Assembly: GCA_001399705.1 (NCBI GenBank)
Contig: LJCR01000144.1
Location: 1-6,245, forward strand
DNA length: 6,245 nucleotides
Direction: 5' to 3'
DNA from: Kouleothrix aurantiaca
Lineage (GTDB): Bacteria > Chloroflexota > Chloroflexia > Chloroflexales > Roseiflexaceae
The position numbers and the translations under genes are program-made. The notes beneath the pieces are model-generated. The model worked only from the letters and a program-made list of their open reading frames with translations. It had not been told where the DNA came from and searched no databases. Positions within the stretch are counted from its first letter, which is position 1, and each line of letters begins with the position of its first letter. Positions 1 to 5,205 of this stretch are shown here, piece after piece.

Positions 1-334
1 GGCTCAGGCCGCGCACAAAGCCGCGCATAGCAGGGTGGTCGCCGGCGCGCTGGTAGAAGCCCGCAATCGCCAGCACCACCAGCGGTGGCACCACCACCGC
101 GATCAGCGCCAGCACCGCGCCGCGCAGCCCGTCGATCAGGTAGCCCAGACTGATCACCCACAGACCGGTCGGGCCGGGGCTGACCTGCCCAATCGCCAGA
201 GCCTCGGCAAACTGGTGGTCGGTTGCCCAGCCGCGCGCCAGCAAATCCTGGTGCAGAATGGGCAAGTTCCCGCTGCCGGTGGTCGAGAACAGCGAAGCTT
301 TCAGCAGCAGCCAGAAAAAAACAAGCACACTCAT
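1..334 (-). CDS. chrA: Chromate transporter (CHR family) half-protein, second of a pair, 3' end outside window
   Basis: This gene starts at the ATG at 334 and is cut by the left window edge; 111 residues are visible. The visible part is a hydrophobic CHR domain. A membrane-like segment at residues 2-17 is followed by FSTTGSGNLP (16-25), DLLARGW (30-36), the signature IGQVSPGPTG (48-57), and a long hydrophobic stretch at about 73-93. Family knowledge: CHR proteins export chromate, and short single-domain forms are usually encoded in pairs that act together, whereas long ChrA proteins fuse two such domains. The ATG overlaps the TGA of the upstream CHR gene (ATGA, 331-334). The Shine-Dalgarno (SD) sequence is weak, so translational coupling is likely. 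The substrate is not proven; chromate or a related oxyanion is the default. The family call is confident, the transported ion less so. Confidence 0.88.
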   Translation of the reverse strand, partial: MSVLVFFWLLLKASLFSTTGSGNLPILHQDLLARGWATDHQFAEALAIGQVSPGPTGLWVISLGYLIDGLRGAVLALIAVVVPPLVVLAIAGFYQRAGDHPAMRGFVRGLS

Positions 335-945
335 AGCGCGTGCTCGGTTCGGGCGGCCCACCACCACTGCACCAGCGCGCAGATCAGGCCCGCGCCCCAT
401 AGCACCGCCAGCACCGACAGGCCGCCCAGCGCCACGCCCAGCCCGCTGCCCAGAAACAGCACGACGCTCAGCGCCAGGCTCGCGCGGCTTTCGCTCAGGC
501 TGGCGCGCAGCAGCGGCATCACCAGCGTGTAGCTCAGCAGCAAGCCCAGCCCGACGGTGGCTGGCACCACGCCATGCAAGGCCGATTGCACCAGCGGCAC
601 CTGCCGCACGCCTGTGTAGGCGGCGGTGAGCGCAACGGTGATTGGTACGCTCGGCAGGAGCAGGCCAGCCAGCGCCAGCGCAATGCCCAGCGCGCCCGCC
701 ACCCGCCAGCCGATCAGGATCGTCATCCCGATCAGGTTGACGCCCGGCGCGATCTGGCAGATGCCCCAGTCGCGCAGAAATTCCTGGTCGGTCAGCCAGC
801 CGTGCCGCTCGACCGCCGTGCGACGAATGAGGTAGAGCGTGGCCGCGCCGCCGCCAAACGATTGAATGCCAATGTTGAACCAGGCGCGCAGAAAGCCCCA
901 GTGCGTGTAGGCTTGCTGACTGGCTGCCGCAGAATGTTCCGCCAT
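331..945 (-). CDS. chrA: Chromate transporter (CHR family) half-protein, first of a pair
   Basis: With the ATG at 945 this encodes 204 residues, a normal length for a single-domain CHR protein. The FGGG motif (residues 30-33, in IGIQSFGGGAATL), HGWLTDQEF (48-56) and QIAPGVN (64-70, the place of the usual QxxPGP) identify the family. Hydrophobic stretches at roughly 70-110, 125-145 and 155-193 fit a multi-pass inner-membrane protein. The reading frame is open up to 1050, but that extension is charged, overlaps the 3' end of the upstream synthase gene, and adds no family sequence. No start has an ideal ribosome site: AGAAGGA abuts the ATG, and an AAGGAG lies about 40 bases upstream, just after the synthase stop. 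The gap to the synthase gene is 49 bases, so co-transcription is likely. It probably forms a heteromeric exporter with the overlapping downstream CHR gene. Confidence 0.87.
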   Translation of the reverse strand: MAEHSAAASQQAYTHWGFLRAWFNIGIQSFGGGAATLYLIRRTAVERHGWLTDQEFLRDWGICQIAPGVNLIGMTILIGWRVAGALGIALALAGLLLPSVPITVALTAAYTGVRQVPLVQSALHGVVPATVGLGLLLSYTLVMPLLRASLSESRASLALSVVLFLGSGLGVALGGLSVLAVLWGAGLICALVQWWWAARTEHAL

Positions 946-994
946 TCCTTCTCTCTTCTCTCCAAGTGTACCCGCCAGGAATTGTAACTCCTTC

Positions 995-2554
995 TCAATC
1001 CGGCCACGCTGCGCTCGCCGCCACGGGCACTGTTTCATCAATCGGCGCATAAAACATGCCCACCAGCTCCATCGCGTCCTGGTGCGAAATGCCGTTCTGC
1101 TTGATGCTGTAGCAGCGAATCAGTTGCGCGATCAGCTCGTCGATTGCGGATTCGGTGAGCGGCTGGCTGGCGTCGAAATCTTCCAAATCGTCAAGATCAT
1201 TCACATGCGCGCGCAGCTCTGGCTCGGGCCGCAGCGCCAGCCCCGAGCGCTCGCGCCAGTAGCGTACATTGCTCTTTCCACAGCCAAAACAGGCCAGCAC
1301 CGGCGTGCGCAGCGGCATGTCGTAGGGCGGCAGCGCGCCGGCATAGGCACTGTTGCCCTGGTCAACTGCGTCCTGCCCATCCATTCCTTCGCTCTGCGCC
1401 AGCAGAAAGGCGCGCATAGTTGTGTCAGCATGCACGCCCGAGCCGTCGAACTCGGTGTTGGCCGAGAAGGGGCTGCGGTCGAACACAAAGCCGGTGCGCG
1501 CCATGATACGGTAGAAAAAGGCATCCATGTCGCGGTAGCGGTTGACGAACAGCTCGCCGCTGGGCAGGGTGCCGAGCTTTTCGCGCATGGCCTGGCGGAT
1601 CTGTGGCATTTTGCGCGGGTACAGCACAATCAGGCGGCGGTAGATCGATTCAAGCAGCGAGCTCAGGCCGATAGTGCCGTTGCGCTCGCCAATGCCCAGA
1701 ATCGAGAAATCGGGCAGCATAGTGATTCCCAGGCGCATGCACAGCATGAGCGTGTCCACATACGTGCGGTCGGCGTTGCCGATGTCGTTGTGGATGTGGC
1801 ACTCGAGAAATTGAAACGGTAGCCCGACGCGCCGCAGCACCGCGATGCGGTCGCCCAGCTCGCGCAAGGTCGAAAGGCCGACCGTGTCGGGAATGCCGAT
1901 GCCCTCGACCTGCACGCCCGCCGCGTCGAGCGCGCCGGCCAGGTGCGTGTAGAAGGCTTCGTAGTCGTCGAGCGTGGTGCGAAAAGCGTCTTCGGTGCTG
2001 ATGCGCACGCTGCTGAAGCCCAGGCCGCGCGCGAACACAATGCTCCGGGCGGCAGTCGCGGCGATCTGCTCGATGGTTTTGCGCGCCGTGGCCTGCTTGA
2101 TCTTACTGGTGCCGATGTACAGGTGCACGCGGCGGAAGCCGGCCTCCCAGGCGGCACGAATATCGCCTTCGACGCAGCGGGCGTGGGCGGCAAACTCAAT
2201 CGCCAGCCCGGCCGCGCGCGCCTCGGCAAGAAGCGTGTGGTTGAGCGCCTGCCCGTAGCGGTTGGCCGGGTAGGCCGGCAACTCAACCACGCCCACGCCC
2301 AGCGAATCCATATACGCAATGCACTGGCGCGCTTCGTCGGCGCTGAGGTGGAAGCCTTGCAGCGTGCCGTCGATCCGCTCGCCCACGGCCTGCAGCGACT
2401 CGCGGATGCTAAAGACGCCAAAGCCCAGCGCCTTGAGGTAATCGAGCAGCGCGAACAGCTCGCTGGCCTCGTGGTAGCGCTCCTGCGCCGGGTTTTCGCC
2501 GGCCAGAAAGGGCGGGGCGCTGGTTCGTTGTTCCGCGCTATGTCCAGCGTTCAA
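995..2554 (-). CDS. Homocitrate synthase-like DRE-TIM metallolyase with C-terminal extension
   Basis: This encodes 519 residues from a TTG start at 2554, which has AAGGAG six bases upstream; no other in-frame start nearby has such a site. It is a TIM-barrel acyl-transferase/aldolase of the homocitrate and isopropylmalate synthase superfamily. R51-E52 in IRESLQ match the Arg and metal-ligand Glu of homocitrate synthases (REGEQ). RVHLYIGTS (142-150), STEDAFR (186-192), IPDTVG (221-226), the metal site HIHND (253-257) and LGIGERNG (286-293) follow in family order, and SGVHAD (372-377) resembles the GxH catalytic-base motif. By family, such enzymes condense acetyl-CoA with 2-oxoglutarate to homocitrate, the first step of aminoadipate-route lysine synthesis. 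Oddities are S-L in place of G-E in the first motif, an N-terminal extension of about 45 residues, and about 130 extra C-terminal residues with a single CFGC (422-425) and an acidic stretch (452-461). The exact substrate is inferred; isopropylmalate-type or another acceptor is possible. Confidence 0.8.
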   Translation of the reverse strand: MNAGHSAEQRTSAPPFLAGENPAQERYHEASELFALLDYLKALGFGVFSIRESLQAVGERIDGTLQGFHLSADEARQCIAYMDSLGVGVVELPAYPANRYGQALNHTLLAEARAAGLAIEFAAHARCVEGDIRAAWEAGFRRVHLYIGTSKIKQATARKTIEQIAATAARSIVFARGLGFSSVRISTEDAFRTTLDDYEAFYTHLAGALDAAGVQVEGIGIPDTVGLSTLRELGDRIAVLRRVGLPFQFLECHIHNDIGNADRTYVDTLMLCMRLGITMLPDFSILGIGERNGTIGLSSLLESIYRRLIVLYPRKMPQIRQAMREKLGTLPSGELFVNRYRDMDAFFYRIMARTGFVFDRSPFSANTEFDGSGVHADTTMRAFLLAQSEGMDGQDAVDQGNSAYAGALPPYDMPLRTPVLACFGCGKSNVRYWRERSGLALRPEPELRAHVNDLDDLEDFDASQPLTESAIDELIAQLIRCYSIKQNGISHQDAMELVGMFYAPIDETVPVAASAAWPD

Positions 2555-2560
2555 TGCGAT

Positions 2561-2566
2561 CTCCTT
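2561..2566 (-). promoter_or_regulatory. Strong Shine-Dalgarno site fixing a TTG start
   Basis: The minus strand reads AAGGAG here, six bases before TTG at 2552-2554. This is the best ribosome-binding site in the window and decides the rare TTG start of the homocitrate-synthase-like gene. No ATG or GTG lies nearby in the same frame, and the next Met is at residue 82, inside the barrel. Confidence 0.8.
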
Positions 2567-2626
2567 GCGTGAGCAGTTGAACAGGCGCAGTGGCGTGCGC
2601 CCGGCGCATTTCGCTCAATCGCTTGC

Positions 2627-3100
2627 TCACAAGATATCTTTTTCCAGTAACAGGTCGATTGCTTCGGCGAAACCCTCCTGGTGCCGCTCCCCATACACGC
2701 GGTAGCCCAGGCGCTGGTAGTAGCGCAGGTTGCCCGGCAGCGCCACGCGCACGCCCAGCCGCACCTGCGGAATGCCCTTCTGGCGCGCAAGATCTTCGAC
2801 ATACGCGATCAGCGCGCTGCCCACGCCGCGCCGGCGGTAGGCTGGCAGCACCGCGAGCCGAAACAGCCCAAGCGACTGATCTTCATGCGCGTAGAAGACG
2901 CACCCCGCCGCCGCAGCGCCGATTTCGGCCAGCACGGCGTGCGATTGCAGGAGCACCGGGCGCAGCTTCTCAACGGTTTCTTCGTGCGCGCCCGAGGGCG
3001 GGTCGAGCCGGCCGCGATATTCTTCAAACCCCGCCTTGAGAATGGCGACCAGGGTTGGAAGATCATGCGTGGTCGCCTCGCGAAGTGCCAGGTCGCTCAT
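2627..3100 (-). CDS. GNAT-family N-acetyltransferase, downstream member of a tandem paralogous pair
   Basis: This encodes 157 residues, the usual size of a single GNAT domain. The acetyl-CoA-binding motif A is clear: RLAVLPAYRRRGVGSALI (81-98), with the R-R-x-G-x-G turn. Motif B follows with LGVRVALP (115-122) and YYQRLGY (127-133). It aligns without gaps to the upstream GNAT over residues 1-140, with about 63 identities by hand count, so the two arose by tandem duplication. Its ATG overlaps the TGA of that gene (ATGA, 3097-3100), and the SD is weak, which points to translational coupling. A 72-base gap separates it from the homocitrate-synthase-like gene. GNATs transfer acetyl from acetyl-CoA to amines, and nothing in the sequence names the acceptor. 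A link to the amino-acid pathway rests on position only. Confidence 0.85.
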   Translation of the reverse strand: MSDLALREATTHDLPTLVAILKAGFEEYRGRLDPPSGAHEETVEKLRPVLLQSHAVLAEIGAAAAGCVFYAHEDQSLGLFRLAVLPAYRRRGVGSALIAYVEDLARQKGIPQVRLGVRVALPGNLRYYQRLGYRVYGERHQEGFAEAIDLLLEKDIL

Positions 3101-3579
3101 GCCCCGCCGTCCAATCGCTTGTGCATCATCACAAAGGTTGTGACGCTGTAGCCGGGGTGGCGGCGCTCCTCCGCGATGTGGTAGCCCAGGCGCGTGTACA
3201 TGGCGATCAGGTGCGGCAGCGCCACGCGCACGCCCAGCTCCATATACGCAAGCCCCAGCGCCCGCGCGCGCTCCTCGACATGTGCAACCAGCGCCGCGCC
3301 AATGCCCTGGCCGCGCTGCGCCGGCAGCACCGACAGCCGGCCCATGTAGGCGTACTCGCCGCGCGGGCTGAAGTAGACCGCGCCAACCGGCACGTCATCG
3401 CGCAGCGCCAGCACGGTCACGCCTTCGCGCAGCTTGGCGCGCACCTTCTCAGGCGTCTCGTCGCGCACGCTCGAGGGCGGGTCGAGCAGCCCTTCGTACT
3501 CGCCAAACGCAGCCTGCGTAATCGCGACAATCGCCGGAATGTCGTTCTCGGTGGCGTCGCGCAGCGTGATTTCGGGCAT
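3097..3579 (-). CDS. GNAT-family N-acetyltransferase, upstream member of a tandem paralogous pair
   Basis: This encodes 160 residues from the ATG at 3579, chosen because AGAGGA lies four bases upstream and because MPEITLRDAT aligns with the start of the paralogue next to it. The frame stays open to 3642, but those 21 extra residues run into a repeat and have no counterpart. Motif A is RLSVLPAQRGQGIGAALV (81-98), with Q-R-G-Q-G-I-G as the pyrophosphate loop. LGVRVALP (115-122) and MYTRLGY (127-133) form the C-terminal half of the fold. The LDPPS motif (32-36) is shared only with its twin as far as can be seen here. It is the first gene after a 405-base intergenic region, so it may have its own promoter. 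The acceptor substrate is unknown. Confidence 0.86.
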   Translation of the reverse strand: MPEITLRDATENDIPAIVAITQAAFGEYEGLLDPPSSVRDETPEKVRAKLREGVTVLALRDDVPVGAVYFSPRGEYAYMGRLSVLPAQRGQGIGAALVAHVEERARALGLAYMELGVRVALPHLIAMYTRLGYHIAEERRHPGYSVTTFVMMHKRLDGGA

Positions 3580-3620
3580 CGTTTCCTCTGTTCCCAGGTT
3601 ACGACGATGAAAGGCTACCA

Positions 3621-3703
3621 AACCACGAAGGCACGAAGACACGAAGGTTTTGAAGTTGTAGATTCGATCGCAAAACCTCTGCGCTCTTTGCGCCTTTGCG
3701 GTT
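3621..3703. repeat. Imperfect inverted repeat of the 'ACCACGAAGGCACGAAG' type
   Basis: The left arm (3621-3652, starting AACCACGAAGGCACGAAG) and right arm (3671-3703, ending GCGCCTTTGCGGTT) are imperfect reverse complements. The inner eight bases, AGGTTTTG and CAAAACCT, match perfectly around an 18-base loop. A and G exchanges account for most of the mismatches. It looks like a dispersed, non-coding palindromic element. The right arm recurs beyond lysY at 5177-5205. Confidence 0.75.
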
Positions 3704-3794
3704 CATTCCCGGTCGTCGTCGCGCCCTTCGATACGGCCTTCGGCCGGGGCACCCTATGGGTCCAGGACGCTGTAGCTTTGTTCGTCAATCGTCC

Positions 3795-3948
3795 TTCGTC
3801 GTTCGTCGGCCATCGGTTTGCCCCAAACCTCCGTGCCTCTGTGCCTCTGTGGTGAATCTTCCGTTCGTCGTTCGTCGGTCGTTGCCGATCTCCACCACTC
3901 CGTGCCTCTGTGCCTCTGTGGTGAATCTTCCGCTCGTCGTTCGTCGGT
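3795..3948. repeat. Tandem direct repeat with 69-bp period, about 2.2 copies
   Basis: Bases 3829-3879 and 3898-3948 are identical at 50 of 51 positions (T at 3864, C at 3933). The 14-mer TCGTCGTTCGTCGG occurs three times at exact 69-base steps (3796, 3865, 3934). Each full copy carries GTGCCTCT twice in tandem followed by GTGGTGAATCTTCCG. The 18 bases joining the copies differ. The near identity suggests recent expansion or conversion. Confidence 0.85.
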
Positions 3949-3980
3949 GGTCGGTCGTCAGTCGTCAGTCGTCAGTCGTC
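3933..3980. repeat. Heptamer tandem array (GTCGTCA units) abutting the lysY stop
   Basis: Bases 3954-3974 are three exact GTCGTCA units, followed by GTCGTC at 3975-3980. Degenerate units in the same phase (CTCGTCG, TTCGTCG, GTGGTCG) extend the array back to 3933. On the transcribed strand the unit is TGACGAC, beginning five bases after the lysY TAG. Related heptamers fill 3781-3808 and 3864-3884. Confidence 0.8.
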
Positions 3981-3984
3981 GCCC

Positions 3985-5022
3985 CTAGACTGGGTGCAGG
4001 CCGGGGAAGCCCAGCCCGGCGCGCTCGTCGAATCCGCACATCAGGTTCATGCACTGCACGGCGGTGCCGGCCGCGCCCTTCATCAGCTTGTCGATTGCGC
4101 AGATGCTGACCACCCGCCCGCTCGCTTCGTCCAGCGCAAAACCAACCTCAGCGAAGTTGCTGCCGGCCAGGATTTTCGGCTCGGGCAGGCGGTAGTTGCC
4201 CTGCCGCTCACGCACGATCCGCACAAAAGGCTCGCTGTTGTAGGCCGAGCGATAGACGCGCCACAGGTCTTTTTCGGCCACGGCGCTGCCGGGGAACACG
4301 TGGGCGGTCGCCAGCGCGCCGCGCACCAGCTCGACGCTGGTGATCGACAGGTGCACGTGCTCCAGCCCGGTGGCCTGCAGCACTTCGGCCGTGTGGCGGT
4401 GGCCCACCGGCGCGAACGAGCGCACGGCGTGGCTGCGCTCGGGGTGGTGCGACGAGTCGCCGCTCGATGCGCCGCCCTCGCTCGACCCGACCTTCACTTC
4501 CACCACGACATCGCGCGCCGAATCGAGCAGGCCGGCGCGCACCAGCGGCAAGAGCGCCAGGTTGGTGGCGGTGGCATTACAGCCCACGCCACTGACGTAG
4601 CTGGCCGCCTGAATCGCGGTGCGGTTCAGCTCGGGCAGGCCGTAGGTGAACTTCTCCAGCCAGGCCGGCGCAGGGTGCGGCGTGCCATACCAGCGCTCAT
4701 AGGCGGCCGGGTCGCGCAGGCGGAAATCGGCCGAGCAATCGACGATGCGTGGCGCCAGCGCGGCAAACTGCTCGATCCGGCTGGCCGCCTCGCCGTGCGG
4801 CAGCGCCAGAAACAGCACGTCGCACGGTTCGACCTTGCTCATTGGCACGTACTGCAGGGCCGTGTGGCCGCGCAGGTTCGGGTGGGTGCTGGTGAAGGGC
4901 TTGCCGGCCAGCCGCTCGGATGTGACCTGCGCCAGCTCGACCTCGGGATGAAACAGCAGCAGCCGCGCCAGCTCGCCGCCCACATAGCCCGAAGCCCCGA
5001 TGATGGATGCTCGAATGGTCAT
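3985..5022 (-). CDS. lysY/argC: LysW-aminoadipyl/N-acetylglutamyl phosphate reductase (ArgC/LysY family)
   Basis: This encodes 345 residues, the normal family length, from the ATG at 5022. GAGG lies four bases upstream, and MTIRASIIGASGYVGGELAR begins exactly like family N-termini; the open frame up to 5070 is an unsupported extension across a hairpin. The NADP-binding loop is GASGYVG (9-15). The active-site cysteine is Cys148 in GVGCNATATN, the base-like histidine is in GHRHTAE (207-213), and KGAAGTAVQCMNLM is the conserved C-terminal helix. The enzyme reduces an acyl phosphate to the semialdehyde with NADPH. The GCNATA and SEGGASSG...SHHPERS segments look to me like the LysY branch, which acts on LysW-bound aminoadipyl phosphate. 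That reading is from memory, and with lysX and lysW upstream it is favoured over a plain arginine-pathway ArgC. The gene is flanked on both sides by repeats. Confidence 0.9.
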   Translation of the reverse strand: MTIRASIIGASGYVGGELARLLLFHPEVELAQVTSERLAGKPFTSTHPNLRGHTALQYVPMSKVEPCDVLFLALPHGEAASRIEQFAALAPRIVDCSADFRLRDPAAYERWYGTPHPAPAWLEKFTYGLPELNRTAIQAASYVSGVGCNATATNLALLPLVRAGLLDSARDVVVEVKVGSSEGGASSGDSSHHPERSHAVRSFAPVGHRHTAEVLQATGLEHVHLSITSVELVRGALATAHVFPGSAVAEKDLWRVYRSAYNSEPFVRIVRERQGNYRLPEPKILAGSNFAEVGFALDEASGRVVSICAIDKLMKGAAGTAVQCMNLMCGFDERAGLGFPGLHPV

Positions 5023-5202
5023 AATTCCTCGAATTTTTTCACCACAGATGTCCATGCGGCTGCGCCGCACCCTGATGGATGAAAATAGAACGCGAACGGT
5101 TCTTGGTTCTTAGTTCTCGGTTCTATTTTCGTGTTAGAGGCGCAGAGTTCACGGAGTGAGAGAGAAAAATCCGAATCTCTGCGCTCTCTGTGTCTTTGTG
5201 GT
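5023..5202. other. Intergenic region between lysX and lysY, filled by repeats
   Basis: This 180-base gap has no gene. It holds a GC hairpin (GCGGC-TGC-GCCGC, 5056-5068), an AT-rich inverted repeat with a heptamer array in its loop (5081-5130), and an inverted repeat with arms at 5136-5147 and 5177-5189. The lysY ribosome site GAGGAA is at 5025-5030. No T-rich tract follows a stable GC stem on the minus strand, so I do not call a terminator. Confidence 0.75.
5081..5130. repeat. 11-bp perfect inverted repeat enclosing a heptamer array
   Basis: GAAAATAGAAC (5081-5091) and GTTCTATTTTC (5120-5130) are exact reverse complements. Four seven-base units fill 5097-5124: CGGTTCT, TGGTTCT, TAGTTCT, CGGTTCT. 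Most of the array is in the loop, and its last unit forms part of the second arm. On the minus strand this hairpin lies between lysX and lysY and could act as a weak transcript-processing or pausing structure. Confidence 0.75.
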
Positions 5203-5205
5203 TTA
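5136..5205. repeat. Inverted repeat of the 'CTCTGCGCTCT...TTTGTGGTT' family, abutting the lysX stop
   Basis: AGAG-GCGCAGAG (5136-5147) pairs with CTCTGCGC-T-CTCT (5177-5189), with one bulged base and a 29-base loop. Bases 5177-5205 match 3677-3705 at 24 of 29 positions, and all five differences are C/T exchanges. The element reaches the TAA of lysX (5203-5205), so the repeat begins at the very end of the gene. Confidence 0.75.

Larger units (their letters stand above)
3580..3984. other. Repeat-dominated intergenic region, no gene
   Basis: This 405-base stretch between lysY and the GNAT pair has no credible gene. From low to high coordinates it holds the GNAT ribosome site (3584-3589), an imperfect inverted repeat (3621-3703), a GC-rich stretch with a small hairpin (CGGCC-TTC-GGCCG, near 3734-3746), a 69-bp-period direct repeat (3795-3948), and a heptamer array ending five bases from the lysY stop. 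Any promoter for the GNAT genes should be here, but I could not identify a convincing -35/-10 pair. Confidence 0.8.

Noticed and set aside
35..532. Open plus-strand frames opposite the CHR genes (also 258-629 and 574-987)
   Set aside because: They are antisense to a clear CHR reading frame, are rich in Arg, Pro and Ala as expected from GC-rich shadows, and show no motif.
946..1050. Longer start for the first CHR gene at 1050
   Set aside because: The extra 35 residues overlap the synthase 3' end and are charged and non-membrane; MAEHSA at 945 is more typical, although its ribosome site is poor.
1082..1822. Plus-strand frame opposite the synthase gene (likewise 1943-2572)
   Set aside because: Antisense shadow; the minus frame contains all family motifs and the ribosome site.
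3055..3855. 266-residue plus-strand frame across the GNAT gene and the repeats
   Set aside because: It is antisense to a GNAT gene and then translates the repeat; no family motif.
3781..3980. Possible CRISPR array from repeated units near lysY
   Set aside because: Only two or three units, spacers are too short and made of the same heptamers, and no cas gene is present.
3696..4109. Plus-strand frame containing the repeated peptide CLCASVVNLPxVVRR
   Set aside because: The peptide repetition is just the 69-bp DNA repeat read in frame. Such peptides are typical false hypothetical proteins made from these dispersed repeats.
3985..5022. Reading the reductase as purely arginine-pathway argC
   Set aside because: Not excluded, but the neighbours lysX and lysW and the GCNATA/SHHPERS segments favour the LysW-linked branch; kept as an alternative in the annotation.
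5056..5068. GC hairpin GCGGC-TGC-GCCGC as an intrinsic terminator
   Set aside because: No T run follows on either strand at the right distance, and it would sit in the lysY leader.
5023..5070. N-terminal extension of lysY to an ATG at 5070
   Set aside because: The extra 16 residues cross a GC hairpin and do not fit the family, whereas the ATG at 5022 has GAGG upstream and starts right before the NADP-binding strand.
3994..5082. 362-residue plus-strand frame opposite lysY
   Set aside because: Complete antisense shadow of a conserved enzyme, with no recognisable domain or ribosome site.
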